In this document: positions 14,988 through 25,095 of the stretch, in pieces
Numbering within the stretch: position 1 is the first letter of the stretch
Layout: every line of letters starts with the position of its first letter
DNA from: Bacillus sp. N13C7
GTDB taxonomy: Bacteria; Bacillota; Bacilli; Bacillales; Bacillaceae
Direction: 5' to 3'
DNA length: 64,000 nucleotides
NCBI RefSeq assembly: GCF_026790065.1
Contig: NZ_JALAMO010000016.1
Span: forward strand, 62,001-126,000
The notes under the pieces: generated by a model
What the model was told of the DNA's origin: nothing
Database searches by the model: none
What the model saw: the letters and a program-made list of their open reading frames with translations, nothing else
Program-made: the position numbers and the translations under genes

Positions 14988-17900
14988 ACTCTTCTTCTGT
15001 TCCCGGTTTTTTCTTGCGGAACTTCGCCAATACTTCATATACGATTGGCACGATCAGGAGCGTCAGAAGCGTTGAACTGATTAAACCGCCGATAACCGTG
15101 ACGCCGAGTCCTTTTGAAATGACCTGGCTTCCGCCTTCGAAGCCGAGTGCTAATGGAATCAAGGCGCCGATTGTCGCAATGGCTGTCATCAGGATCGGAC
15201 GGAGACGTGTAGAGCCGGCTTCCAGGAGCGCTTCTCTCGTAGACAGTCCTTCCGCTTCCTTATGGATGACGCGGTCAATTAAGACAATCGCATTCGTGAC
15301 AACGATACCGATCAGCATGAGCATACCGATCATTGCGTTCAGACTGATCGTTTCACCTGATACATAAAGTCCGACCAGGGCACCGATGACCGTGAACGGC
15401 AATGAGAACAGGATCGCAAATGGCGCTAGTGCCCCGCCGAATGTAATGACGAGCACGAGGTAAACGATCGCTATTGCTGCCAGCATCGCTAAACCAAGCT
15501 TCGTGAAGGAATCAGCGATATCTGCCGATACGCCGCCTGTGTCAATCGATACGTTATCAGGCAGGTCAAGCTTATCGATTTTCTTCTGAACATCAACTGA
15601 TACAGCTGTCACGTTGTCAGATGTCACTTCACCAGTGACATCCGCATAGACTTTTCCGTCACGTTTTGACACAGTATCAGATGTTGATCCTTCTTTTACT
15701 TTGGCCACATCTCCGATTTTGACTTCCTGGCCAGTCGCAGAAGTGATCTTTTTGTTCTCTAAATCTTTTACACTCTTATACTCGTCTTTTTCTGTCTTAA
15801 TGTTCACATCAAGCTCTTTGCCGTCTTTTTTCACGGTTGTGAGCGGTTCTTGTGATGTTTGTGACATTAAGGCCTGAGAAATTTGAGACGCAGTTAAACC
15901 GAGCTTGCTTAACTTCTCTTGGTCAGCGACAAATGTGTACTCATCATATGTGCTGGAAAGGCCTGAGTTTACATTTTTCAGATCCTTTTCATCTTTCATG
16001 ATTTTTTCAATGTCTTTGACCGTGTCTTTAATGTCGTTTTCAGAATCGCCATACACATAGTATGTTAATTCGTTGTTATTGCCTGAAGAGCTGAAGTCCT
16101 GTGACTTCCATTCTCCGCGGTCAGATTGCTTTTGGATTTCCTTCAGCACGTTGTCTTTTTCTTTATCAAAATCAGGCGTGTCGCTTTCATATTTGATATA
16201 GAATAACGCACCGTTTGAATCTCCCCCGGCAAGCGGGCTGCCAGAGCCTAAGGAATACTGAACTGTATCGACATGCTTGCGGTCAAGCAGGATTTTTTCT
16301 GCTTTTTCAGCTTCATCTTCGGCTTCTTTTTTCGTTTCACCCGGTTCTGGGCTGTATGTGAGCTGCATCGTTTTCTCTTCCTCGGACGGCAGGTAGCTGG
16401 CACCGATTAACGGTACGAGGAACAAGCTTCCAAGGAGCATCAGAACAGCGACGATAGACGTGATCCACTTGTGGCTCAGCGCCCAGTTCAATACTTTTTT
16501 ATAGGTATTTGCAAGTCTGCCAGGTTTATGTTCTTTCGCTTTGACCGGCGCGCCCGATAATGATTTTTTGAACAGGCTGTGTGCGAGCATCGGCACAAGC
16601 GTGATCGAAATCAACAGGGATGCGGCAAGCGCAAATACGATCGTTAAGGCAAATGGAATAAATAATTCACCGATTTGTCCGCCTACAAGTGCGAGCGGCA
16701 GGAATACCGCAATTGTCACAATCGTTGATGACATGATCGGTTTAAACATTTCCTTCGTCGCTTCACGAACCAATGCTTTTCCGCGAAGCGGCTCATCTTT
16801 AAGTCTCATGCGGCGGTAAATGTTCTCGATCACAACGATGGAATCATCGACCACACGTCCGATGGCCACGGTCATTGCCCCGAGCGTCATGATATTCAAT
16901 GTGATATCAAGCTGCTGCAGCACAAGGAGTGCGATCAGCAATGATAATGGGATTGAAACTACCGAAATTAATGTTGATTTGATATCTCTTAAGAATAAGA
17001 GAATAATCACAATCGCAAAAATCGCGCCGAAAATGGCTTTGCTTAACATCGTTTCAACTGACTGTGTGATCGGCTCTGCCATATCGAGAGTTGCACTGTA
17101 GTCGAAGCCTTTATGGTCTTCTTTAAACTTCTTCAGTTCAGATTTGACATCGTCAGCCACCTCTACCGTATTCGCATCGTTTGCTTTGACGATGTTAATG
17201 CCGATGCTGTCTTTGCCATTTGTGCGTGAAACAGATTCAGCTTTTTTCACATCTTTTATTGTGGCAATATCAGAAAGCTTAACCGTCGGCACACCTGTGC
17301 TTGCACTTTGCTGCGCCTGTGCTGCCGCTTGCGCGCTTTGGGCTGCTTGTGCACTCTGCGCCGCCGCTTGAGATGCCGCACCGCTGCCTGCACTTGAAGC
17401 AGATGCCGTCGGGATTCTCATATTCTTCAAATCTTTAATTGTTTCAATATCGCCGCTGACGACGACAGATTTTTCTTCATTTCCGAATGTGTACAATCCA
17501 AGCGGAGTTGTCACATCTGAACCTTGAATCACTTGCTTGACTGTATCTTCATCAAGGCCGTATTCTTTCAGTTTGTCTTCTTTGAAAGAGAATTCAACCT
17601 CTTCCACCTGCTGGCCTGAAACTTGGACTGAAGCAACGCCTTCTATGCCTTCAAGCTTAGAAACGAGGCTGTCTTCCACTTGTTTTGTCAGCTCTTGCAG
17701 ATTCTCTTTATCACTGGACACGCTAAGCGTCAGAATCGGGAAGGAATTCAAGCTGTAGCGTGAAATCTCCGGATCCTTCGCGTCCTCAGGCAGGCTGACG
17801 TTTTCTAATGCTTCAGCCGCTTCTGTTTTCGCTTTGTCCATATCTTTCTCATAGTCATATTCAATCATGACCGACGATGCATTTTCATAGGACGTCGACG

Positions 17901-18144
17901 TCACAACGCTGACTCCGTCCAAATTCTGCACCGCTTGTTCAACCGGTTTGGTCACCTCATCAGCCACTTGGCTTGGCGTCGCGCCCGGATATGTCGTGCT
18001 GATCGTCAAGTAAGGCATATTCACATCAGGAATGGATTCTTGCTTCATATTCATACCCGCATACAAGCCGGCTGCCGTTACAATAATCGTCATCAGCCAT
18101 ACGGCGAATTTGTTTTTCAGAACGAAATTAATAACGTGATTCAT
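14986..18144 (-). CDS. swrC: RND-type multidrug/surfactin exporter SwrC
   Basis: 1052 residues from the chosen start (1065 from the upstream ATG at 18183). It has the full RND transporter layout: TM1 at about 5–25 (FVLKNKFAVWLMTIIVTAAGL), a large extracytoplasmic domain, six TM helices with the GAMTVAIGRVVDDSIVVIENI motif of TM4, a second loop, and six more TM helices. SwrC exports surfactin and is needed for swarming and self-resistance. An Ala/Gln/Ser-rich stretch (about 260–280) interrupts the first loop. The ATG at 18144 has GGAGG 5 nt upstream. It diverges from the TetR gene yerO. Confidence 0.93.
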   Translation of the reverse strand: MNHVINFVLKNKFAVWLMTIIVTAAGLYAGMNMKQESIPDVNMPYLTISTTYPGATPSQVADEVTKPVEQAVQNLDGVSVVTSTSYENASSVMIEYDYEKDMDKAKTEAAEALENVSLPEDAKDPEISRYSLNSFPILTLSVSSDKENLQELTKQVEDSLVSKLEGIEGVASVQVSGQQVEEVEFSFKEDKLKEYGLDEDTVKQVIQGSDVTTPLGLYTFGNEEKSVVVSGDIETIKDLKNMRIPTASASSAGSGAASQAAAQSAQAAQSAQAAAQAQQSASTGVPTVKLSDIATIKDVKKAESVSRTNGKDSIGINIVKANDANTVEVADDVKSELKKFKEDHKGFDYSATLDMAEPITQSVETMLSKAIFGAIFAIVIILLFLRDIKSTLISVVSIPLSLLIALLVLQQLDITLNIMTLGAMTVAIGRVVDDSIVVIENIYRRMRLKDEPLRGKALVREATKEMFKPIMSSTIVTIAVFLPLALVGGQIGELFIPFALTIVFALAASLLISITLVPMLAHSLFKKSLSGAPVKAKEHKPGRLANTYKKVLNWALSHKWITSIVAVLMLLGSLFLVPLIGASYLPSEEEKTMQLTYSPEPGETKKEAEDEAEKAEKILLDRKHVDTVQYSLGSGSPLAGGDSNGALFYIKYESDTPDFDKEKDNVLKEIQKQSDRGEWKSQDFSSSGNNNELTYYVYGDSENDIKDTVKDIEKIMKDEKDLKNVNSGLSSTYDEYTFVADQEKLSKLGLTASQISQALMSQTSQEPLTTVKKDGKELDVNIKTEKDEYKSVKDLENKKITSATGQEVKIGDVAKVKEGSTSDTVSKRDGKVYADVTGEVTSDNVTAVSVDVQKKIDKLDLPDNVSIDTGGVSADIADSFTKLGLAMLAAIAIVYLVLVITFGGALAPFAILFSLPFTVIGALVGLYVSGETISLNAMIGMLMLIGIVVTNAIVLIDRVIHKEAEGLSTREALLEAGSTRLRPILMTAIATIGALIPLALGFEGGSQVISKGLGVTVIGGLISSTLLTLLIVPIVYEVLAKFRKKKPGTEEE

Positions 18145-18275
18145 CATATCCTCCATTACAATTTTTATTGACTGACTGGTCATTCTATATAATACTAAAC
18201 GTTATAACGCAACAACGTCAACTCATATACCAGAAAATTTTACTAAATTTTTCAAGGATTAAGGGGAAGCACGTC

Positions 18276-19124
18276 ATGAATGAAAAAAAAGAGAGAATCA
18301 TAAAAACCAGCATTCATTTATTTGCGAAAAAAGGATTCGCTGCTACGACGATCCAGGAAATCGCCAGTGAATGCGGCATCTCCAAGGGCGCTTTTTATTT
18401 GCACTTTAAATCGAAGGAAGCGCTGCTGTTATCTGCTTGTGAATATTACATTGGCATGTCTATGACAAAAATGAAGAAGATAGAAGAAGATCTCGCCGGA
18501 AAACCGCCTAAGGAAGTATTGAAAAAGCAAATTGGCGCTCAATTTAATGATTTCCGTGATCATAAAGATTTTATCGTTCTTTTGCTTACCGAAAATATCA
18601 TTCCGGAAAATCAAGAAATCAAGCAATACTTTTACAAAGTAACCATGGAGACGGATAAACTGTACCGGAACGCCTTGCTGGCGTCCTATGGCGAAGGAAT
18701 CGAGCGGTACGTCGCAGACCTCTCCATCATGGCAAGAGGCATTGTGCATTCCTATATGAATGTGATGGTTTTTAACGGAGAGCTCAACATCGATGCAGAA
18801 GAGATCTCGGCCTTTATCATTGAGAGACTGGATGATCTTGTACAGGGGCTGAGCCGTTCATCCCTCAATCCGATTGTGCCTAAAGACATTTTCAGCCCGA
18901 TGCCTGCGGGGAAAGACCAGCTGCTTAAGGACATTCAGAAAGTGAAAGAAAACAGCACGCTTACTGAGGATATCATCGTGTCGCTGGATGTCATTGAGGA
19001 AGAACTGACTCAGGATAAACCGCGCAAGCCGATTATTAAAGGCATGCTCTCGAATTTAACCGGAACCAATGACGAAAAAATTGAAAAGCTTCGGGCTCTG
19101 ATTTCTGTCTTTATCTCAATTTAA
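18276..19124 (+). CDS. yerO: TetR-family regulator YerO
   Basis: 282 residues. The N-terminal 50 residues form the TetR DNA-binding domain (SIHLFAKKGFAATTIQEIA then GISKGAFYLHFKSKEALL). The ligand-binding domain is longer than usual. It is divergent from swrC and shares a 130-bp intergenic region with TGAC/GTCA half-sites (18169–18183), so it most likely represses swrC and itself. Start at 18276 (MNEKKERII) has GGGGAAG upstream; the longer frame to 18168 would run into the swrC promoter region. Confidence 0.88.
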   Translation: MNEKKERIIKTSIHLFAKKGFAATTIQEIASECGISKGAFYLHFKSKEALLLSACEYYIGMSMTKMKKIEEDLAGKPPKEVLKKQIGAQFNDFRDHKDFIVLLLTENIIPENQEIKQYFYKVTMETDKLYRNALLASYGEGIERYVADLSIMARGIVHSYMNVMVFNGELNIDAEEISAFIIERLDDLVQGLSRSSLNPIVPKDIFSPMPAGKDQLLKDIQKVKENSTLTEDIIVSLDVIEEELTQDKPRKPIIKGMLSNLTGTNDEKIEKLRALISVFISI

Positions 19125-19126
19125 CC

Positions 19127-19157
19127 AAAAAAAGCAGCCGCTGCGGGCTGCTTTTTT
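19127..19157. terminator. Bidirectional terminator between yerO and gatB
   Basis: AAAAAAGCAGCC / GGGCTGCTTTTTT hairpin between convergent genes, with A and T runs on the two flanks. Confidence 0.88.
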
Positions 19158-19158
19158 C

Positions 19159-20589
19159 TTATCGTTTTTTAATTTCTTCAAGCAGGATTTTGTTGACCAT
19201 CGGCGGGTTGGCTTGTCCTTTGGACGCTTTCATAATTTGTCCGACAAGGAAGCCGATCGCACGGTCTTTCCCGTTTTTAAAGTCTTCGATGGATTGTGGA
19301 TTGTTGTCAAGCGCCTCTGTGACAAGCTTCAGAAGCACGCCTTCATCAGAAATCTGAACGAGGCCTTTTTCTTTCACAATCTTCTCAGCGTCGCCGCCTT
19401 TTTCAATCAATTCCTTGAACACTTTCTTCGCGATCTTAGAAGAAATGGTTCCTTTTTCTATCAATTTGATCATGCCGGCAAGGCCTTCAGGTGTCAGCGC
19501 AACATCAGCAAGCTCTTTTTGTTCTGCATTTAAGTAAGCTGACACTTCACCCATTAGCCAGTTAGATGCTTGTTTGGCTTCAGCGCCTTTTTGAACGGTT
19601 TCTTCGAAGAAATCAGCCATTTCTTTTGTCAGCGTCAGAACCATCGCATCATATGCAGGCAAGCCGAGCTCTTCGATATAGCGCTTGCGGCGCTCATCCG
19701 GAAGCTCAGGAATGCTTGCTCTTACGCGTTCCTTCCATTCGTCGTCAATGTAAAGCTCGACGAGGTCTGGCTCAGGGAAGTAACGGTAGTCGTCAGATCC
19801 CTCTTTGACACGCATGAGAATGGTTTTCTTCGTTGCTTCATCATAACGGCGCGTTTCCTGCTGGATAACGCCGCCGGAGAGAAGAATCTGCTCCTGGCGT
19901 TTTTCTTCATGCTCAAGGCCTTTTTGAACAAACGCAAAGGAGTTCAAGTTTTTCAATTCTGTTTTTGTGCCGAATTCCTCTTGGCCGATCGGACGAAGAG
20001 AAATATTGGCGTCACAGCGAAGTGAGCCTTCTTCCATTTTACAGTCAGAAACGCCTGTATATTGGATGATGGATTTCAGCTTTTCAAGATACGCATACGC
20101 TTCTTCCGGCGTGCGGATATCCGGCTCTGATACGATCTCAACAAGCGGCGTTCCTTGGCGGTTGAAGTCAACAAGAGAATAGCCGTCGCCTGTGTGTGTC
20201 AGTTTTCCGGCATCTTCTTCAAGGTGAAGGCGTGTGATGCCGATGCGTTTTGTTTTTCCGCCGACTTCAATTTCGATCCAGCCGTTTTCGCCGATTGGCT
20301 TATCAAATTGAGAAATCTGATACGCTTTCGGGTTGTCCGGATAGAAATAGTTTTTGCGGTCAAACTTCGTATCTGTTGCGATTTCACAGTTGAGCGCCAT
20401 AGCCGCTTTCATTGCGAATTCAACAGCTTCTTTATTCAGAACAGGCAGGACGCCCGGATATCCGAGGTCAATGACGCTAGTCTGCGTGTTCGCCTCCGCG
20501 CCGAATGGCGTTGGAGAGCTTGAGAAAATTTTAGATTTTGTTTTTAACTCAACGTGGACTTCAAGTCCGATTACCGTTTCAAAGTTCAA
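19159..20589 (-). CDS. gatB: Asp-tRNA(Asn)/Glu-tRNA(Gln) amidotransferase subunit B
   Basis: 476 residues with the GatB N-terminal kinase-like domain ([40 protein letters not shown]) and the C-terminal YqeY-like tail domain. GatB binds the tRNA and phosphorylates the mischarged glutamate or aspartate so that ammonia from GatA can convert it to the amide. Translation starts at a TTG (20589) after GGGGTGAAAAG. It is the last gene of gatCAB. Confidence 0.96.
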   Translation of the reverse strand: MNFETVIGLEVHVELKTKSKIFSSSPTPFGAEANTQTSVIDLGYPGVLPVLNKEAVEFAMKAAMALNCEIATDTKFDRKNYFYPDNPKAYQISQFDKPIGENGWIEIEVGGKTKRIGITRLHLEEDAGKLTHTGDGYSLVDFNRQGTPLVEIVSEPDIRTPEEAYAYLEKLKSIIQYTGVSDCKMEEGSLRCDANISLRPIGQEEFGTKTELKNLNSFAFVQKGLEHEEKRQEQILLSGGVIQQETRRYDEATKKTILMRVKEGSDDYRYFPEPDLVELYIDDEWKERVRASIPELPDERRKRYIEELGLPAYDAMVLTLTKEMADFFEETVQKGAEAKQASNWLMGEVSAYLNAEQKELADVALTPEGLAGMIKLIEKGTISSKIAKKVFKELIEKGGDAEKIVKEKGLVQISDEGVLLKLVTEALDNNPQSIEDFKNGKDRAIGFLVGQIMKASKGQANPPMVNKILLEEIKKR

Positions 20590-20602
20590 TTCTTTTCACC
20601 CC

Positions 20603-22060
20603 TTACAGTTCAGGTTTTGCTTTATGATGGTCTGTCGCTTGTTCAAATGCATGAGCAACACGGTATACAGTGCTTTCATCAAAGTGTTTTCCGATGATTT
20701 GCAGGCCGAGCGGAAGTCCGTCAGCAAATCCGCATGGCACGCTGATTCCCGGTACGCCGGCAAGGTTGACCGGAATCGTCAAGATATCGTTCGCATACAT
20801 CGTGAGCGGATCTTTCGTGTTTTCACCGATTTTAAATGCAGGTGTCGGTGTAGTCGGTCCGACAATGACATCATACTTCTCAAATACGTCTTCAAAGTCC
20901 TTCTTAATCAACGTACGCACTTTTTGCGCTTTTTTGTAGTATGCATCGTAGTAGCCTGAGCTTAAAGCGAATGTTCCGAGCATAATGCGGCGTTTCACTT
21001 CATTTCCGAAACCTTCAGCGCGCGTTTGCTTATAAAGATCGATCAGGTTGTCCGCGTTGTCCGTGCGGTAACCGTAGCGGATGCCGTCAAAGCGTGCAAG
21101 GTTGGCTGACGCTTCAGAAGATGACAGCAGGTAATATGTTGCAAGCGCATATTTGCTGTGCGGAAGAGATACTTCTTCCCATGTAGCGCCGAGGCCTTCA
21201 AGAACTTTCAGCGCGGCAAGAACAGATTCTCTTGCTTCTTTGCCGACACCTTCACCAAGGTATTCTTTCGGAACTGCGATTTTCAGTCCTTTGATATCGC
21301 CAGTTAATGAAGAAAGATAATCAGGCACGTCCACATTTGCGCTTGTAGAGTCCATTTTGTCTACGCCGGAAATCGCTTGTAGCAAGAATGCGTTGTCCTC
21401 AACTGTACGTGTAATTGGCCCGATTTGGTCTAATGAAGACGCAAATGCGACCAGCCCGTAACGGGATACGCGTCCGTATGTAGGTTTCAATCCGACAACG
21501 CCGCAGAAGGATGCAGGCTGACGGATGGAACCGCCTGTGTCAGATCCAAGAGAAAACGGAACTTCTCCCGCAGCAACCGCAGCCGCTGATCCGCCGCTTG
21601 AACCGCCGGGAACTGTATCCAAGTTCCAAGGGTTTTTCGTCAGCTTGTAGGCTGAGTTTTCCGTAGATGATCCCATGGCGAATTCGTCCATGTTCAGTTT
21701 TCCGATTGTAACTGCTTCAGCATCTTGAAGGCGCTGAACCACAGTAGCGTCGTAAATCGGATCAAAGTTTTCGAGAATTTTGCTGGAGCATGTCGTGCGC
21801 AGCCCTTTTGTTACGATATTATCTTTTACGCCGATCGGCATACCGAAGAGAAGGCCGTGCTCAGAGCGGCCGTCAACCGCCTCATCAAGCTCCTTCGCGT
21901 ACGCGCGCGCTCTTTCTTCATCTAATGCCAAAAAGGCTTGTACCTTATCATCAACCGCTTGAATGCGTTTATAAGATTCGTCAACCAGATCAGAAATCTT
22001 AATCTCTTTTTTATGTATGAGCTGTTTTAATTCTGTGATTTTGTGATCAAATAATGACAT
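20603..22060 (-). CDS. gatA: Asp-tRNA(Asn)/Glu-tRNA(Gln) amidotransferase subunit A
   Basis: 485-residue amidase-signature enzyme, the glutaminase subunit of GatCAB. The Ser-cisSer-Lys triad is visible: Lys in [10 protein letters not shown], the cis-Ser in [15 protein letters not shown] and the nucleophile Ser in [11 protein letters not shown]. Ammonia released from glutamine is channelled to GatB. It lies 13 bp upstream of gatB and 15 bp downstream of gatC. Confidence 0.96.
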   Translation of the reverse strand: MSLFDHKITELKQLIHKKEIKISDLVDESYKRIQAVDDKVQAFLALDEERARAYAKELDEAVDGRSEHGLLFGMPIGVKDNIVTKGLRTTCSSKILENFDPIYDATVVQRLQDAEAVTIGKLNMDEFAMGSSTENSAYKLTKNPWNLDTVPGGSSGGSAAAVAAGEVPFSLGSDTGGSIRQPASFCGVVGLKPTYGRVSRYGLVAFASSLDQIGPITRTVEDNAFLLQAISGVDKMDSTSANVDVPDYLSSLTGDIKGLKIAVPKEYLGEGVGKEARESVLAALKVLEGLGATWEEVSLPHSKYALATYYLLSSSEASANLARFDGIRYGYRTDNADNLIDLYKQTRAEGFGNEVKRRIMLGTFALSSGYYDAYYKKAQKVRTLIKKDFEDVFEKYDVIVGPTTPTPAFKIGENTKDPLTMYANDILTIPVNLAGVPGISVPCGFADGLPLGLQIIGKHFDESTVYRVAHAFEQATDHHKAKPEL

Positions 22061-22075
22061 TCTTGTGTCCCTCCT

Positions 22076-22366
22076 TTAGTCCAGAATTGATGGCACACGA
22101 ATATAGCCGTCTTTATGGTCAGGCGCATTTTTCATGACATCCTCAACCGGAAGGCCTTTACCCGCTTCATCTTCTCTCATGACATTTTTCATTTTCAGCA
22201 CGTGAGTTGTAGGCTCCACATTGTCTGTGTTAACCTCATTAAGCTCCTCGGCAAATGAAATGATGCTGTCGAGCTGTTCAGTGAACATTTTTGCTTCTTC
22301 TTCCGTAATTGCAAGTCTTGCAAGGTGCGCAACGTGCTTTACTTCTTCTATTGAAATTCGTGACAT
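22076..22366 (-). CDS. gatC: Asp-tRNA(Asn)/Glu-tRNA(Gln) amidotransferase subunit C
   Basis: 96-residue GatC, a belt-like subunit wrapping around the GatA–GatB interface. Characteristic segments are [16 protein letters not shown] and the C-terminal [16 protein letters not shown]. The ATG at 22366 is taken because GGAGGTGG lies 5 nt upstream; the frame upstream to 22381 lacks a signal. First gene of the operon; the 400-bp region upstream is shared with divergent opuE. Confidence 0.95.
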
Positions 22367-22619
22367 ATGATCCACCTCCACATATTTCTCCGTTAAGTCA
22401 TATAATACTGATCATATCAAAAACAAGCCCTTTAAAGCAACAAATCGCCTTAGGACAGGCCTGTGTTTTCGAGACAATACCCTATATATTTTATACTAAA
22501 AAGAGGCAAAGGAGAAACGAAATATTTTTCTGAAAATTTTTACTTTAATTATTTTTTGAAAGCGTTTTACTTCTTATTCCCTTCTAGGTTAGCAGCGGTA
22601 TTTCCCGCTAATGATCCAT

Positions 22620-22645
22620 GTTTCATCGCTTGAATGGCTGGGAAT
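22620..22645 (+). promoter_or_regulatory. SigB-type promoter of opuE
   Basis: GTTTCA, a 14-bp spacer, then GGGAAT fits the SigB consensus. opuE is known to have overlapping SigA and SigB promoters for osmotic control, and this site overlaps the SigA site below. Confidence 0.75.
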
Positions 22646-22658
22646 ACTTTGTTAGGTT
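22630..22658 (+). promoter_or_regulatory. SigA-type promoter of opuE
   Basis: TTGAAT (-35) and TAGGTT (-10) with a 17-bp spacer, overlapping the SigB promoter. Consistent with the established double promoter of opuE. Confidence 0.75.
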
Positions 22659-22665
22659 AAGTTAC

Positions 22666-22725
22666 CAAGTGCACCCGCAGAAAAATTTCTCTCGGTTTGC
22701 ACTTGCGCCAGGCTGCTTAACTGGC
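22666..22725 (+). other. Two hairpins in the opuE mRNA leader
   Basis: The roughly 115-nt leader can form CAAGTGCA / TGCACTTG (8 bp, 24-nt loop) and then GCCAG / CTGGC (9-nt loop). Neither is followed by a T run, so they are not terminators. Confidence 0.5.
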
Positions 22726-22779
22726 ACCATCAATTTGAGAGGTGATGCAACATTATTAGAAATGAAGAGAGGGTAAAAC

Positions 22780-24258
22780 GTGAGTATTGAAATTATTATA
22801 TCGTTAGGAATTTACTTTATTGCCATGCTGTTAATCGGCTGGTATGCATTTAAGAAAACCACTGACATCAACGATTACATGCTTGGCGGAAGAGGTCTCG
22901 GACCGTTTGTCACTGCTTTGTCTGCCGGCGCGGCGGATATGAGCGGATGGATGCTGATGGGTGTTCCCGGCGCGATGTTTGCGACAGGGCTGTCCACCTT
23001 ATGGCTTGCTTTAGGGCTTACAATCGGGGCGTACTCAAACTACTTGCTGCTGGCTCCAAGACTGCGAGCTTATACGGAAGCGGCGGATGATGCGATTACA
23101 ATTCCTGATTTCTTTGATAAACGATTCCAGCATTCTTCATCACTGCTGAAAATCGTATCTGCTTTGGTTATCATGATCTTTTTCACATTATATACCTCTT
23201 CGGGTATGGTATCTGGCGGACGGCTGTTTGAATCTGCTTTTGGCGCGGATTACAAATTAGGCTTGTTTCTGACTACCGCAGTAGTCGTGTTATATACACT
23301 GTTTGGCGGTTTCCTTGCTGTCAGTCTGACTGACTTTGTGCAGGGTGCGATCATGTTTGCAGCACTAGTGCTTGTGCCGATCGTTGCTTTTACCCACGTG
23401 GGCGGCGTTGCTCCGACTTTCCATGAAATCAGCGCTGTTAACCCACACTTATTGGATATCTTTAAAGGCGCGAGCGTCATTAGCATTATTTCCTATTTAG
23501 CCTGGGGCTTGGGCTACTACGGCCAGCCTCATATTATCGTCCGATTTATGGCGATTAAAAACATTAAAGATTTAAAGCCTGCACGCAGAATCGGCATGAG
23601 CTGGATGATCATTTCAGTTCTCGGTTCCGTGCTGACAGGTTTGATCGGTGTTGCTTATGCCCATAAATTCGGAGTTGCTGTAAAAGATCCGGAGATGATA
23701 TTCATTATCTTCTCTAAAATCTTGTTTCACCCTTTAATTACAGGATTCCTATTGTCAGCTATTTTAGCTGCGATCATGAGTTCCATCTCCTCACAGCTCT
23801 TGGTAACAGCAAGTGCTGTGACAGAGGATTTATACCGGACGTATTTCAGACGAAAGGCTTCCGATAAAGAATTGGTCATGATCGGGCGTCTGTCTGTATT
23901 AGTGATTGCCGTTATCGCGGTTCTCTTATCATTGAATCCGAGCAGCACCATTCTTGATTTAGTCGGATATGCTTGGGCCGGCTTCGGTTCAGCTTTCGGT
24001 CCTGCGATTCTGCTCAGCCTCTATTGGAAGCGGATGAACGAATGGGGCGCGCTTGCTGCGATGATTGTCGGGGCTGCGACCGTGTTGATCTGGATTACAA
24101 CCGGCCTGGCAAAATCAACCGGCGTGTACGAAATCATCCCTGGGTTTATTCTCAGTATGATTGCCGGCATCATTGTCAGCATGATCACTAAACGTCCTGC
24201 AAAAGCCTCTTACCGATTATTCGGTGTTATGGAGAAGCTGTTAAAGCGCAAAAAGTAA
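22780..24258 (+). CDS. opuE: Osmoregulated proline transporter OpuE
   Basis: 492-residue sodium:solute symporter (SSS family, PutP-like) with about 13 membrane helices. Conserved features are DINDYMLGGRGLGPFVTALSAGAADMSGW near the N-terminus (only partly conserved sodium-site residues can be judged here) and the RFMAIKNIKDLKPARRIG loop. It imports proline as an osmoprotectant using the sodium gradient. Start is the GTG at 22780 after GAGAGGG. Monocistronic, with its own double promoter and terminator. Confidence 0.95.
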   Translation: MSIEIIISLGIYFIAMLLIGWYAFKKTTDINDYMLGGRGLGPFVTALSAGAADMSGWMLMGVPGAMFATGLSTLWLALGLTIGAYSNYLLLAPRLRAYTEAADDAITIPDFFDKRFQHSSSLLKIVSALVIMIFFTLYTSSGMVSGGRLFESAFGADYKLGLFLTTAVVVLYTLFGGFLAVSLTDFVQGAIMFAALVLVPIVAFTHVGGVAPTFHEISAVNPHLLDIFKGASVISIISYLAWGLGYYGQPHIIVRFMAIKNIKDLKPARRIGMSWMIISVLGSVLTGLIGVAYAHKFGVAVKDPEMIFIIFSKILFHPLITGFLLSAILAAIMSSISSQLLVTASAVTEDLYRTYFRRKASDKELVMIGRLSVLVIAVIAVLLSLNPSSTILDLVGYAWAGFGSAFGPAILLSLYWKRMNEWGALAAMIVGAATVLIWITTGLAKSTGVYEIIPGFILSMIAGIIVSMITKRPAKASYRLFGVMEKLLKRKK

Positions 24259-24262
24259 TTAA

Positions 24263-24294
24263 TAAGCCATCAAGCACCGCTTGGTGGCTTTTGT
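24263..24294 (+). terminator. Terminator of opuE
   Basis: AAGCCATCAAGC / GCTTGGTGGCTT hairpin with G-T pairs, followed by TTTTGT. Confidence 0.8.
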
Positions 24295-24369
24295 GCCCTT
24301 GTTTTGCTATAAATACTGTGAGAAAATCATATTTATTTAAAAACACCTTAGAGAAGGGGGAATTTGCTG

Positions 24370-25062
24370 TTGAGCTGGTATATTGATCCTGATATTTTAT
24401 TAAAATTGGGCATTGCCACGTTGATTGGCATGGTCATTGGGCTGGAGCGCGAGCTGAAAAATAAGCCGCTCGGATTAAAAACCTGCATCGTTATCGCCGT
24501 CAGCTCATGCATGCTGACGATCGTCAGCATTAATGCGGCATATCATTTCCCTAAATACTACCGCATCATGATGGACCCGCTGCGTCTGCCGGCACAAATC
24601 ATTTCCGGCGTCGGATTTATCGGAGCTGGTGTCATCCTGCGGAAAAGCAACGATGTCATTTCCGGCCTGACGACTTCGGCGATGATCTGGGGGGCTGCGG
24701 GGCTCGGGCTGGCAACAGGAGCCGGATTTTATAAGGAAGCATTTGCCAGTCTTCTGTTCATCCTGATCAGCGTGGAATTTCTGCCATGGGTAGTCAGAAA
24801 GATCGGCCCTGACCGCCTGCAGGAAAAAGACATCCGCATCAGAATGTCGCTTTCTGATAAAGACAAAATGACAGAGATTTTAAAAGAAATGAAAAGAAGA
24901 GATATCAAAGCACACTCCGTCCGAATCGATGATCTGGGCGAAAAGGATTTTCCAATTATGGAAGTGAAGGTCCGCGTCCATAAAAACAGATATACAACCG
25001 ATGTCTACTATGACATTAAAGACATTGAAGGCGTAGTCGGCGTGAAGTGTGATACATTATAA
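24370..25062 (+). CDS. sapB: MgtC/SapB family membrane protein SapB
   Basis: 230 residues. The N-terminal 130 residues hold four to five membrane helices with the MgtC family motifs IGLERELKNKP and SGVGFIGAGVILRK; the C-terminal cytoplasmic part is ACT-like. MgtC proteins are linked to magnesium limitation and ATP synthase control; SapB of B. subtilis was found through a mutation restoring phosphatase production in sporulation mutants. Start is probably the TTG at 24370, 9 nt after AGGGGG; a TTG at 24364 is too close to that site. Confidence 0.85.
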   Translation: MSWYIDPDILLKLGIATLIGMVIGLERELKNKPLGLKTCIVIAVSSCMLTIVSINAAYHFPKYYRIMMDPLRLPAQIISGVGFIGAGVILRKSNDVISGLTTSAMIWGAAGLGLATGAGFYKEAFASLLFILISVEFLPWVVRKIGPDRLQEKDIRIRMSLSDKDKMTEILKEMKRRDIKAHSVRIDDLGEKDFPIMEVKVRVHKNRYTTDVYYDIKDIEGVVGVKCDTL

Positions 25063-25095
25063 AAGCCAATGGGATTGAACCCCATTGGCTTTTTT
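25060..25095. terminator. Bidirectional terminator between sapB and yerI
   Basis: AAAAGCCAATGGG / CCCATTGGCTTTTTT perfect stem between convergent genes. Confidence 0.9.

Noticed and set aside
18168..18275. N-terminal extension of YerO
   Set aside because: It would cover the shared swrC/yerO promoter region; the ATG at 18276 has a proper ribosome-binding site and begins the TetR domain.
22553..22570. CcpA (cre)-like site TGAAAGCGTTTTAC upstream of opuE
   Set aside because: The right half deviates from consensus at two key bases and opuE is not a known CcpA target.
22660..22779. T-box or known riboswitch in the opuE leader
   Set aside because: No specifier loop, T-box sequence or terminator; none of the riboswitch cores I know fits.
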